A DNA stretch of 21,545 nt. Origin: Elusimicrobiota bacterium. GTDB taxonomy: Bacteria > Elusimicrobiota > Elusimicrobia > UBA1565 > UBA9628. Under the pieces are notes generated by a model. The model saw only the letters and a list, made by a program, of their open reading frames with translations, had not been told where the DNA came from and searched no databases. The DNA lies in the NCBI GenBank assembly GCA_028869495.1, contig JAGWRY010000275.1, positions 1 to 21,545 of the forward strand. Direction: 5' to 3'. Every line of letters begins with the position of its first letter. The first letter of the stretch is position 1. The position numbers and the translations under genes were made by a program. Shown in pieces: positions 15,266 through 21,544 of this stretch.

Positions 15266-15558
15266 CCGTTCAGCTCCGTCAGGCCGTCGGCGTCGACGCC
15301 GCGGCCGGCGCGCAGCGCGCGCAGGATCAGGGAGAGGCCGACGACGGCCTCCGCGGCGGCGATCGCGATGACGATCGCGACGGCCGCGAGCGCGCCGGGG
15401 TCGCCGAAGAGGCGCGCGTGGTGCACGAGGGAGACGTTGACCGCGGCCAGCATCATCTCGACGCCGAGCAGCATCGCCAGCATCTGGCGCCGGAAGACGA
15501 CCATCGCCAGGCCCGCCGCGAACAGCGCGCCGGTGATCGTCCAGAGGAGGGCGGTCAC
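15262..15558 (-). CDS. nuoK: NADH-quinone oxidoreductase subunit K
   Basis: The protein has 98 aa and three helices, homologous to MrpC. E34 (LGVEMMLAAVN) and E70 (AIAAAEAVVGLSLI) are the two conserved buried glutamates of the fourth proton channel. The start is GTG 15556-15558, overlapping the nuoJ stop as GTGA, with AGGAG six bases upstream. The last 15 residues form a polar tail. Confidence 0.95.
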   Translation of the reverse strand: MTALLWTITGALFAAGLAMVVFRRQMLAMLLGVEMMLAAVNVSLVHHARLFGDPGALAAVAIVIAIAAAEAVVGLSLILRALRAGRGVDADGLTELNG

Positions 15559-16055
15559 CGGGACTCCTCGCGGTCCGGCAGGATCGCCAGCGCGGCCAGG
15601 AACATCAGCAGGGTCGCCGCCTCGACGGCCGGCGCGTAGGCGCCGAACAGCGTGCGGCCGAGTTCGACCGACAGGACCGGGACGGGGGCTCCGGCCGGAG
15701 CGGCCCCGCCGTCCAGGTGGAGCAGGCGGCTCACGCCGTAGCACGCGAACACGATCAGCGCGCCGGCCGCGCCGCCGCGCCAGAACGAGAAGTCGGCGAA
15801 GCGGCGGAAGCCCTTCTCGGGCTCGCCGCCGGTGGCCATGATCGTGATGACGACCAGCACCATCACGGCGCCCGCGTAGATCATCACCTGCAGCAGGCCG
15901 AGCAGCGGCGCGCCGCGCAGGAGGAAGATGACCGCGGTCTGCAGGAGGACGACCAGCAGGCAGACCGCGCTGACGTACAGGGAGCGGCTCGTCACCATCA
16001 CCGCCGCGAAGAACACCGCGATCGCGCCGGCCGCGGCCAAAGCCAAGAGGGTCAT
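15555..16055 (-). CDS. nuoJ: NADH-quinone oxidoreductase subunit J, first gene of the nuo operon here
   Basis: The protein has 166 aa and five predicted helices. The third has the conserved VMIYAGAVMVLVVITIM block with Y60. The helix 4-5 loop is Ala/Pro/Gly-rich. It belongs to the proton-translocating E-channel with NuoA, NuoK and NuoH. The start ATG 16053-16055 follows a 74-nt gap that is the most AT-rich stretch of the area and holds a promoter candidate. The nearest purine-rich site (AAGGA) is about 15 nt from the ATG, so the ribosome site is weak. Confidence 0.94.
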   Translation of the reverse strand: MTLLALAAAGAIAVFFAAVMVTSRSLYVSAVCLLVVLLQTAVIFLLRGAPLLGLLQVMIYAGAVMVLVVITIMATGGEPEKGFRRFADFSFWRGGAAGALIVFACYGVSRLLHLDGGAAPAGAPVPVLSVELGRTLFGAYAPAVEAATLLMFLAALAILPDREESR

Positions 16056-16065
16056 TGCGGCGCGA

Positions 16066-16096
16066 ATTTTATCCTTATTCCCCGCGGGATGTCCAA
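16066..16096 (-). promoter_or_regulatory. Candidate sigma70-type promoter of the nuo operon
   Basis: On the minus strand TTGGAC (16091-16096) is followed after 17 nt by GATAAA (16068-16073) or after 19 nt by TAAAAT (16066-16071, 5 of 6 to TATAAT). The start point would lie only about 5 nt before the nuoJ ATG. The spacer contains the palindrome CCCGCGGG (16081-16088), a possible operator. The AT-rich nature stands out in a 70% G+C region. Confidence 0.45.
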
Positions 16097-16129
16097 TTTC
16101 CCGACGGAGACGCCGCCGGGTCTGCGCGC

Positions 16130-17191
16130 CTAGACGCGGCGCGACAGGCCGAGGTCCAGGTCCGCGGCCTCCTGCAGGACGGCGGGCTCGGAGACCTTCA
16201 GGCCCCAGAACACCAGCACGCTCAGGAGCGACGGCACGATGTAGTAGCACAGCCGGAACAGCATCGCCGCGACCAGCGCCGAGCCCGCGTCGATGCCGAA
16301 GCTCGCCATCAGCGCGGTGATCGTGCCCTCGGCGGCGCCCAGGCCCCCGGGCAGGATCGGGATCAGCGTCGCCGCCTGGCCCAGCGTGAACGCGACGCTC
16401 AGGTAGCCGAGCGGCAGGCGCACGCCGACCGCGCGGAAGCACAGCCACAGCGAGGCCATCGCGCAGCCCCAGTCCAGGCACGTATAAAGGATGGTCGCCG
16501 TCAGCCGCCCCTTGCCCGAGCGGATGCGCGCCAGACCCTGCGTCAGCTGGGTCTCGAAGGCCGCGAAGCCCTCGGGCGGGATCTGCCTTTGCGCCAGCGA
16601 GTAGGCGGCGCGGTTCGTCCAGCGGAACAGGCGCCGCGACAGCCGCCCGCGCACGCTGCGGTTGAAGAACGCGGTCAGCAGGAAGGCGGCCGCCGCCAGC
16701 AGGGCGAGCAGGCCCAGCGCGCTCTCCAGGAGCGCCGCGCGCTGGCCGCCCGCGGTGACCAGCATCGTCACGAAGCCCTCGCTGAGGATCAGCGCCAGCA
16801 CCGCGTACAGGATCGCCGAGGTCACCGCCGACGCGGTCACCGTCGTCGCGATCGGCACGCGGCGCTTGTGCAGGAGGTGGGCCTTCAGCGCGAAGCCGGT
16901 CACGCCCCCCGCCGAGACCAGGTAGTTCGCCGTCGTCGAGACCAGCGCGATGCCGAGCACGCTCGGGCCCCCGAGGTCGTGGCCGAGCACCGCGAGGGTC
17001 TCCGAGAGCGCCAGGCCGACCATCGTGTGGCTGGCCAGCGCCGCGCCCAGCGCCGCCAGGACCCAGGGCCAGGAGACCGCGTCGCTGGCGCGGCGCACCT
17101 CGTCCAGGCGCGAGCCGACGAGCGCGGCCAGGATCAGCAGGGCCGCCAGCGCCCCGAGCGCCCAGACGACGCCCTTGCGCAGGCGGCTCAC
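16130..17191 (-). CDS. YbhN-like flippase-family membrane protein (LPG-synthase TM domain)
   Basis: The protein has 353 aa and about eight transmembrane helices. Family marks are the N-terminal SWPWVLAALGAALASH region, SAGGVTGFALKAHLLHKR, and the C-terminal ILPGGLGAAEGTITALM followed by AMLFRLCYYIVPSLLSVLVF. This belongs to the UPF0104/lysylphosphatidylglycerol synthase transmembrane family. Members move lipid-linked or aminoacylated lipids, or have unknown transport roles, in the inner membrane. There is no fused aminoacyl-transferase domain, so phospholipid aminoacylation is not supported. The start is GTG 17189-17191, overlapping the upstream gene stop as GTGA. It precedes nuoJ by 74 nt on the same strand, with no clear terminator between them. 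Confidence 0.85.
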   Translation of the reverse strand: MSRLRKGVVWALGALAALLILAALVGSRLDEVRRASDAVSWPWVLAALGAALASHTMVGLALSETLAVLGHDLGGPSVLGIALVSTTANYLVSAGGVTGFALKAHLLHKRRVPIATTVTASAVTSAILYAVLALILSEGFVTMLVTAGGQRAALLESALGLLALLAAAAFLLTAFFNRSVRGRLSRRLFRWTNRAAYSLAQRQIPPEGFAAFETQLTQGLARIRSGKGRLTATILYTCLDWGCAMASLWLCFRAVGVRLPLGYLSVAFTLGQAATLIPILPGGLGAAEGTITALMASFGIDAGSALVAAMLFRLCYYIVPSLLSVLVFWGLKVSEPAVLQEAADLDLGLSRRV

Positions 17192-18147
17192 GGCGTCCCC
17201 CCCGCCGGCGCGGCCGGGGCGGCCGGCGCCGACGGCGCGGCCAGCGTCGAGGTCGCCGTCGAGAGCATGAACTCGTAGGCCTGCCGCTTCTGACCGTCCG
17301 TCGCGCGCCCCTCGAGGGTCGCGATCACGGCCTGGCCGGACGACGGGGTCAGCTCCCTCATCAGCGCGGCCTCATAGCGGCCGGGGTCGCGCTCGACGGC
17401 GCGCACGGTGCGGACCCCCGACCAGATCGCGGCCCCGCAGCCGAGCAGGAGGACGACGCCGAGCGCCGCGACGAGGCCGCCGAGGCGGCCCGGCGCCTCG
17501 GGCGCGGGCTCGGCCGCGCGCAGGTCCTCGGCCAGGCGCGCCATCGCGACCGCGCCGAACGGCGCCCAGAAGAGCATGACGATCCAGCCGACGTACGGGA
17601 CGATCCCCGGCGCCGCGGTCAGGACGGTCGCGGCCAGCATCCGCCGGGCGGTCCGGCCGTAATGCGGGCGCACGCGCCCCCACGACAGGCCGAGCGCGCC
17701 CAGTCCGCGCGCCTCGCCCGCGACCTCGTAGAACGGCGCGACCGAGAGCAGGACCGACAGGACGAAGCCGGGGATCAGCAGGAGCACCCAGCCGCCGCCG
17801 ACCGCCAGCAGGATCAGCGTGAAGGTCCACGCGAAGGCCGGCGTGCCGCGCCAGGCCGCGGACAGGCTCGCGCCCGCCGTCTGGTCCCGGCTCGCGGCGA
17901 TGATCAGCGCGGCCTGCCCCCAGGTCGACAGCCAGAGCGCGGCCAGGACCGCGACCGCCCCGGCCGCGCCCCAGACCTTCCAGGCCGGTCCGGCGCCGCC
18001 CAGGGAGAGGACGGCCGCGACGAGGAGCGGCGCGGCCGTCGCGAGCATCGTCGCCGCTCCCGCCGCGCCCGCGGTCCCGAGGAGAGCCGGCAGGCGCCGC
18101 CGGTAGTCCTCCCACGAAGCCCTCAGCCAGTCCGAGAAAGAAGGCAT
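17188..18147 (-). CDS. Multi-pass membrane protein, GPDPase-membrane-domain/YciC-like
   Basis: The protein has 319 aa. A short amphipathic start (MPSFSDWLRASWEDYRRRLP) leads to about six hydrophobic segments (about 20-50, 58-84, 105-140, 165-195, 223-245). The block LLIPGFVLSVLLSVAPFYEV, followed by GLSWGRVRPHYGRTARR, resembles the membrane domain seen in YciC and glycerophosphodiesterase-type proteins. The C-terminal ~75 residues are extramembrane and end in an Ala/Pro-rich tail. No catalytic motif is seen, so the function is unknown. It is translationally coupled to the YbhN-like gene. The ATG has no good ribosome site, but TATTCT lies 7 nt upstream. Confidence 0.7.
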   Translation of the reverse strand: MPSFSDWLRASWEDYRRRLPALLGTAGAAGAATMLATAAPLLVAAVLSLGGAGPAWKVWGAAGAVAVLAALWLSTWGQAALIIAASRDQTAGASLSAAWRGTPAFAWTFTLILLAVGGGWVLLLIPGFVLSVLLSVAPFYEVAGEARGLGALGLSWGRVRPHYGRTARRMLAATVLTAAPGIVPYVGWIVMLFWAPFGAVAMARLAEDLRAAEPAPEAPGRLGGLVAALGVVLLLGCGAAIWSGVRTVRAVERDPGRYEAALMRELTPSSGQAVIATLEGRATDGQKRQAYEFMLSTATSTLAAPSAPAAPAAPAGGTP

Positions 18148-18154
18148 CTCGGGC

Positions 18155-18160
18155 AGAATA
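18155..18160 (-). promoter_or_regulatory. Possible -10 box placing a leaderless start
   Basis: TATTCT on the minus strand fits TANNNT and ends 7 nt before the ATG at 18145-18147. No Shine-Dalgarno sequence is present in the 7-nt gap (GCCCGAG). No good -35 hexamer is seen upstream. It is read together with the similar arrangements before the cyclase and response-regulator genes. Confidence 0.35.
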
Positions 18161-18230
18161 GCATTTCACGCCGAGTCCACGGACTTTTACGGAACTTCGC
18201 GGGGAGGTCGCTCGTAGGGAACGGAAAGGC

Positions 18231-18257
18231 GGACCACGAAGACACAAAGACACGAAG
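18231..18257 (+). repeat. Left arm of a perfect 27-bp inverted repeat flanking the GxxExxY gene
   Basis: The arm starts GGACCACGAAGACACAAAG and continues ACACGAAG. It is built of three 8-nt units (CCACGAAG, ACACAAAG, ACACGAAG). It is the exact reverse complement of 18706-18732. It lies 13 nt before the GTG of the GxxExxY gene. No other copy was seen in the window. Confidence 0.92.
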
Positions 18258-18270
18258 AACGGGGAGAAGG

Positions 18271-18672
18271 GTGAACGACGAACAGAGGGAGCCGATCCCG
18301 GCGGACGTCGAGAAGGTCTCCGGCGTCGTCGTCGACGCCGCCTTCAAGATCCACAAAACTCTGGGGCCCGGGCTGCTCGAATCGGTCTATGAGCATTGTC
18401 TCTGCCACGAACTCCGGCGGCGCGGCGTCTTCTTCCAATCCCAGCAGTCCCTGCCGATCCGCTACGACGGCCTGCTCCTCGACGCGGGGCTCCGGATCGA
18501 TCTCGTCGTCGCGCGGAGCGTGATCGTCGAGCTCAAAGCGGCGGAAGGATTGCGGCCGGTCTTCACGGCGCAGCTGCTGACCTATCTCAAGCTCACGGGG
18601 CTCCGCCTGGGCCTCCTGATCAACTTCAACGTCCCGGTCCTCCGCGAAGGGATCCGCCGGGTCGTCCTCTAG
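18271..18672 (+). CDS. GxxExxY family protein (PD-(D/E)XK nuclease-like)
   Basis: The protein has 133 aa. The name-giving motif is GLLESVY (34-40), preceded by VVVDAAFKIHKTLGP. A PD-(D/E)XK-type core is visible: D77 (LRIDLVV), E87-x-K89 (IVELKA) and Q101 (AQLLTYLK). The C-terminal LGLLINFNVPVLREGIRRVV is typical of the family. These proteins resemble nucleases, but no activity has been firmly assigned to my knowledge. The start is GTG 18271-18273 with GGGGAGAAGG immediately upstream. Translation could run further upstream through the repeat arm in the same frame (reading HEDTKTRR), which would be spurious. It is the only gene between the inverted repeats. Length is normal and the core residues are intact. 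Confidence 0.88.
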   Translation: MNDEQREPIPADVEKVSGVVVDAAFKIHKTLGPGLLESVYEHCLCHELRRRGVFFQSQQSLPIRYDGLLLDAGLRIDLVVARSVIVELKAAEGLRPVFTAQLLTYLKLTGLRLGLLINFNVPVLREGIRRVVL

Positions 18673-18705
18673 ATCCGTTTCTCTCTCTCCCGTCGGCCTT
18701 CACGC

Positions 18706-18732
18706 CTTCGTGTCTTTGTGTCTTCGTGGTCC
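18706..18732 (-). repeat. Right arm of the 27-bp inverted repeat flanking the GxxExxY gene
   Basis: It reads CTTCGTGTCTTTGTGTCTTC, then GTGGTCC, on the plus strand and matches 18231-18257 in reverse complement with no mismatch. Just inside it, CCTTCACG (18698-18705 region) looks like a further degenerate 8-nt unit. It starts 33 nt after the GxxExxY stop codon and ends 36 nt before the -35 box of the response-regulator promoter. Confidence 0.92.
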
Positions 18733-18768
18733 ATCCGTCGACGTCGCCGCACCCGGACCATTTCGCCA

Positions 18769-18797
18769 TTGACGCGGAGAGCGCCGCGCGCTACACT
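18769..18797 (+). promoter_or_regulatory. Sigma70-type promoter of the response regulator, leaderless start
   Basis: TTGACG (18769-18774, 5 of 6 to the consensus -35) is followed after exactly 17 nt by TACACT (18792-18797, 4 of 6 to TATAAT). The GTG start lies 7 nt after the -10 box. The expected transcription start thus coincides with the start codon. No Shine-Dalgarno sequence precedes the GTG, in agreement. Confidence 0.6.
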
Positions 18798-18804
18798 GGC
18801 CCGC

Positions 18805-19185
18805 GTGGCCGGGCTCAAGCGCGTGCTGGTGGTCGACGACGACGACGAGATGCGCCGCCTGCTGACGACGATCCTCTCCGGCGCCTACGAGGTGTCGGCC
18901 GCGCCGGACGGCGCGGCGGGCCTCGAGCTCGCGCGGCGCGTGCGCCCCGACCTGGTCGTGCTGGACCTGCTGATGCCGCGCATGCACGGCTTCGAGGTCT
19001 GCCGCCGCCTGCGCGAGGACCCGGAGCTCAAGGGCGTCAAGGTCCTGATCAGCTCGTCGAAGTCCTACCCGCACGACGTGCGCACCGCGCTCGAGGAGAC
19101 CGGCGCCGACGGCTACCTGGTCAAGCCGTTCGACGTCGACGAGCTGCGCGGCCGCGTCGCCGACCTGCTGGGCGTCCCGCGATGA
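18805..19185 (+). CDS. Stand-alone receiver-domain response regulator
   Basis: The protein has 126 aa and is a single CheY-like receiver domain. The acidic pocket is D11-D13 (VVDDDDEM). The phospho-acceptor is D54 (VVLDLLMPRMHGFEV). The switch Ser/Thr lies in LISSSKS (81-87) and the Lys is K107 (YLVKPF). There is no output domain. The start GTG 18805-18807 is chosen because VLVVDDD follows within eight residues and a promoter sits just upstream. An upstream in-frame CTG is unlikely. Its stop overlaps the hydrolase start as ATGA, so the two are coupled and probably act together. No sensor kinase is in the window. Confidence 0.88.
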   Translation: MAGLKRVLVVDDDDEMRRLLTTILSGAYEVSAAPDGAAGLELARRVRPDLVVLDLLMPRMHGFEVCRRLREDPELKGVKVLISSSKSYPHDVRTALEETGADGYLVKPFDVDELRGRVADLLGVPR

Positions 19186-20039
19186 AGGTCCGCTTCTGGG
19201 GCGTGCGCGGCTCGATCCCGGCCCCGGGCCCGTCCACGTCGCGCTACGGCGGCAACACCCCCTGCGTCGAGCTGAGGGCCGGCGGGCGCGAGATCGTCGT
19301 GGACGCCGGCACCGGCCTGCGCGGCCTCGGCGACGCCCTTATAAAGGAAAAAGCCGGCGCGCCGATCGAGGCCGACCTCTTCGTCGGCCACACCCACTGG
19401 GACCACATCCAGGGCCTGCCCTTCTTCGTCCCCCTCTACATGCCCGGAACGAAGCTGACCGTCCACGGCGTCCACGGCACGACCCGCTCCCTGCGCGAGG
19501 TCCTCTCCGGCCAGATGTCGTCGGCCTACTTCCCGGTCCGCCTCGACGAGGCCGCCTCCAAGCCCCGGGTCGAGGAGCTCAGCGCCCCGGTCGAGCTCGG
19601 CCCCGTCAAGGTCTCCTACCACTACCTGAACCATCCGGGCATCGCCGTCGGCTTCCGCTTCGAGGAGGGCGGCCGCTCGGTCGTCTACCTGAGCGACCAC
19701 GAGCCCTACGACAAGCTCAACGCGAAGGGCGAGTTCTCGCGCAAGGAGGACGCCGACGTCGCGCGCTTCGCCCAGGGCGCCGACCTGCTGATCTGCGAGG
19801 CGCAGTACACGAAGGACGAGTACAAGCTGAAGAAGGGCTGGGGCCACAGCACCTTCGACGACGTGCTCGACCTGGCCGGCAAGGCCGGCGTCAAGCGCCT
19901 GGCCCTGTTCCACCACGACCCGTCCCACGACGACGACGCGATGGACGCGCTCGCCGCCTCCTGCGTGCGGGCCGCCGCCGCGCGCGGCGAAGGCCTCGAG
20001 GTCTTCGCCGCCCGCGAAGGTCAAGAGCTGTCGCTCTAG
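19182..20039 (+). CDS. MBL-fold metallo-hydrolase (PhnP/cyclic-phosphodiesterase-like subgroup)
   Basis: The protein has 285 aa. The N-terminus KVRFWGVRGSIPAPGPSTSR and YGGNTPCVEL (22-31) mark the subgroup. Zn ligands are H70-x-H72-x-D74-H75 (GHTHWDH), H151 (YLNHPG), D172 (LSDHEPYD) and H244/H245 (LFHHDPSHDD). GWGHST (219-224) is also conserved in the subgroup. Relatives include phosphodiesterases acting on cyclic phosphates, but substrate assignment here is open. There is no signal peptide, so it is cytosolic. It is coupled to the response regulator by an ATGA overlap. Its TAG stop interlocks with the TAG of the convergent YfhO-like gene. Confidence 0.85.
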   Translation: MKVRFWGVRGSIPAPGPSTSRYGGNTPCVELRAGGREIVVDAGTGLRGLGDALIKEKAGAPIEADLFVGHTHWDHIQGLPFFVPLYMPGTKLTVHGVHGTTRSLREVLSGQMSSAYFPVRLDEAASKPRVEELSAPVELGPVKVSYHYLNHPGIAVGFRFEEGGRSVVYLSDHEPYDKLNAKGEFSRKEDADVARFAQGADLLICEAQYTKDEYKLKKGWGHSTFDDVLDLAGKAGVKRLALFHHDPSHDDDAMDALAASCVRAAAARGEGLEVFAAREGQELSL

Positions 20040-21544
20040 ACCAGCGGGAAGCGGTCCGTCCAGCCGACGAAGGCCAGCCCCGCGGCCGACAGCGCGGCCA
20101 GGAACAGGCCGATCCACAGCGGCCACGGCGAGAACGTGAAGCGGACCTTCGAGACGCCGCCGGGCACGGCGACCGCGCGGAACGCGTAGTCGGCGCGGCG
20201 CAGGGACGCGAGCCGGCCGTCGACCGACACGCGCCAGCCCGGGTACCAGCTGTCGAGCAGGACCAGCCAGCCCGGCCCGTCGGCCGAGACCTCGACGTCC
20301 ACCTCGTCGGCCTCGTCGCGCGTGATCCGCGCGCTGCCGCGCGCGCCCGACATCTGCGGCGCGGCGAACCAGTCGTCGAGCCAGACGACCTTCGCCGGGT
20401 CGAAGCCGGGCGCGCGCACCGCCGCGAGCGCCTGCGCGGGGACGGCGATCTCGGCCGTCGGCACGAACAGCGCGCGGCGCCCGGGAGCCGGCGCGCGGTA
20501 GACCAGCAGGTCGCCGTAGTCGGCCGCGCTCCAGCCCGGCGGGATGCGGCCCGGCCGCCGCGGCGAGACCGCCAGCGCCGACAGCGCGATCAGCGACGGC
20601 GGCAGGGACAGAGTGTCGGCCCGCTCCCAGAAGCCGAAGTCGCCGTCGCGCCCCGTCACCAGCTCCTGGTAGCGGCGCAGGCCCGCGAAGTCGACGCCGC
20701 GGACGTCGCGCAGGCCCAGCGGCATCCCGGCGTCCGGCGCCAGCACCGGCCCGACGCCGAGGAAGCGGCCGTGCCCCTGCGCGGCGGCCAGCGCGCGCGT
20801 GCCCGGCGTCGCCGGGTACAGCAGCGAGGCGGGCGCGGGGACGTTGACGAGCGAGGCCGGGCGCAGGAGGAACAGCGCCGCCGGCAGGGCGGCCCAGCGC
20901 CGCCAGGCGGGCTTGCGCAGGAGAGCGCCGGCGACGAGCGCCTCCAGCACGAAGGCGGCCGCCTGCCCCGCCGCGAAGCCCTGCTCGCCGGGCAGCAGCT
21001 GTCCCCAGACCCGGCCGACCGCGGCGAAGTCGACGACGAGGGCCAAGAGCGCGAGAGCGCCCAGCCAGGCCAGCAGGCGCGGCGAGGCCGCCTCCCCCTC
21101 CGGGTCGCAGGCCAGGCCCGCCAGCGTCGCCGCGCCGAAGCAGAACATCAGCAGGAGCCGCGTCGGGTTCGCCATCGAAAATCCCGGCAGGATCCGCCAC
21201 AGCCGCGGCAGAGGCGGGACGCCCAGCGCCGCGGCCAGGCCGAAGAGGGCCAGCCCCGCGTGGAAGCGGACCTCGCCGTCCCGCGGGCGGCGCGCGGCCG
21301 CCAGGACCGCGAAGGCCAGCGCCGGCAGTCCGACCCAGCCCGCGCGCTCGAGGAAGTTGTTCGACAGCGGCAGGCCGAAGGCGCCGGACAGCACCGCCGC
21401 GCGCGACGGCCCGCCCGAGGCCAGCGGCATCAGCAGATGCAGGATCAGCCAGGGCGACAGGCGCTCGCTCCAGCGCGCGAGCGACGCCGACGAGGCGCCC
21501 GTCGAGCTCCAGGCCAGGTACTGCAGCCAGGGCAGGAGCGCCGG
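20036..21544 (-). CDS. YfhO-like large membrane protein, C-terminal part (5' end outside window)
   Basis: At least 502 residues are visible, and the frame stays open to the window edge, so the Met at 21428-21430 need not be the start. The first half holds several transmembrane helices (for example WVGLPALAFAVLAAAR, LLLMFCFGAATLAGLA, LLAWLGALALLALVVDFAAV). An extracytoplasmic domain follows. Its end, LVLLDSWYPGWRVSVDGR, then VPGGVSKVRFTFSPW and a last membrane helix, is characteristic of YfhO-family (PF09586) proteins. These are polytopic proteins related to GT-C-type glycosyltransferases and linked to cell-surface polymer glycosylation in some bacteria. The loop ILPGFSMANPTRLLLMF also fits. 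The product's role here is not established. Confidence 0.75.
   Translation of the reverse strand, partial: PALLPWLQYLAWSSTGASSASLARWSERLSPWLILHLLMPLASGGPSRAAVLSGAFGLPLSNNFLERAGWVGLPALAFAVLAAARRPRDGEVRFHAGLALFGLAAALGVPPLPRLWRILPGFSMANPTRLLLMFCFGAATLAGLACDPEGEAASPRLLAWLGALALLALVVDFAAVGRVWGQLLPGEQGFAAGQAAAFVLEALVAGALLRKPAWRRWAALPAALFLLRPASLVNVPAPASLLYPATPGTRALAAAQGHGRFLGVGPVLAPDAGMPLGLRDVRGVDFAGLRRYQELVTGRDGDFGFWERADTLSLPPSLIALSALAVSPRRPGRIPPGWSAADYGDLLVYRAPAPGRRALFVPTAEIAVPAQALAAVRAPGFDPAKVVWLDDWFAAPQMSGARGSARITRDEADEVDVEVSADGPGWLVLLDSWYPGWRVSVDGRLASLRRADYAFRAVAVPGGVSKVRFTFSPWPLWIGLFLAALSAAGLAFVGWTDRFPLV

Larger units (their letters stand above)
18231..18732 (+). mobile_element. Candidate 502-bp inverted-repeat cassette carrying one GxxExxY gene
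   Basis: Perfect 27-bp inverted repeats bound a single 134-codon gene encoding a PD-(D/E)XK-like protein. The unit sits in the intergenic space between the membrane-protein gene (ends its 5' side at 18147) and the response-regulator promoter (18769). No transposase and no convincing target-site duplication are visible. Mobility is therefore inference from the terminal repeats and the self-contained layout. Confidence 0.4.

Noticed and set aside
18172..18194. Terminator-like AGTCCACGGACT followed by TTTT upstream of the cassette
   Set aside because: The 5-bp stem would have a 2-nt loop, too small to be stable. No gene ends there on either strand.
18231..18257. CRISPR-like array from the octamer repeats
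   Set aside because: There are only three contiguous 8-nt units and no spacers. The structure is an inverted-repeat arm, not a CRISPR array.
18161..18766. Possible target-site duplication, CATTTCACGCC on the left and CATTTCGCC on the right of the cassette
   Set aside because: The two are imperfect, lie 35-70 nt outside the arms at unequal distances, and could arise by chance.
18396..20039. A 547-codon plus-strand frame joining the GxxExxY region to the MBL hydrolase
   Set aside because: The hydrolase proper starts at ATG 19182. The preceding frame is a shadow of the GxxExxY and response-regulator genes and reads through the inverted repeat.
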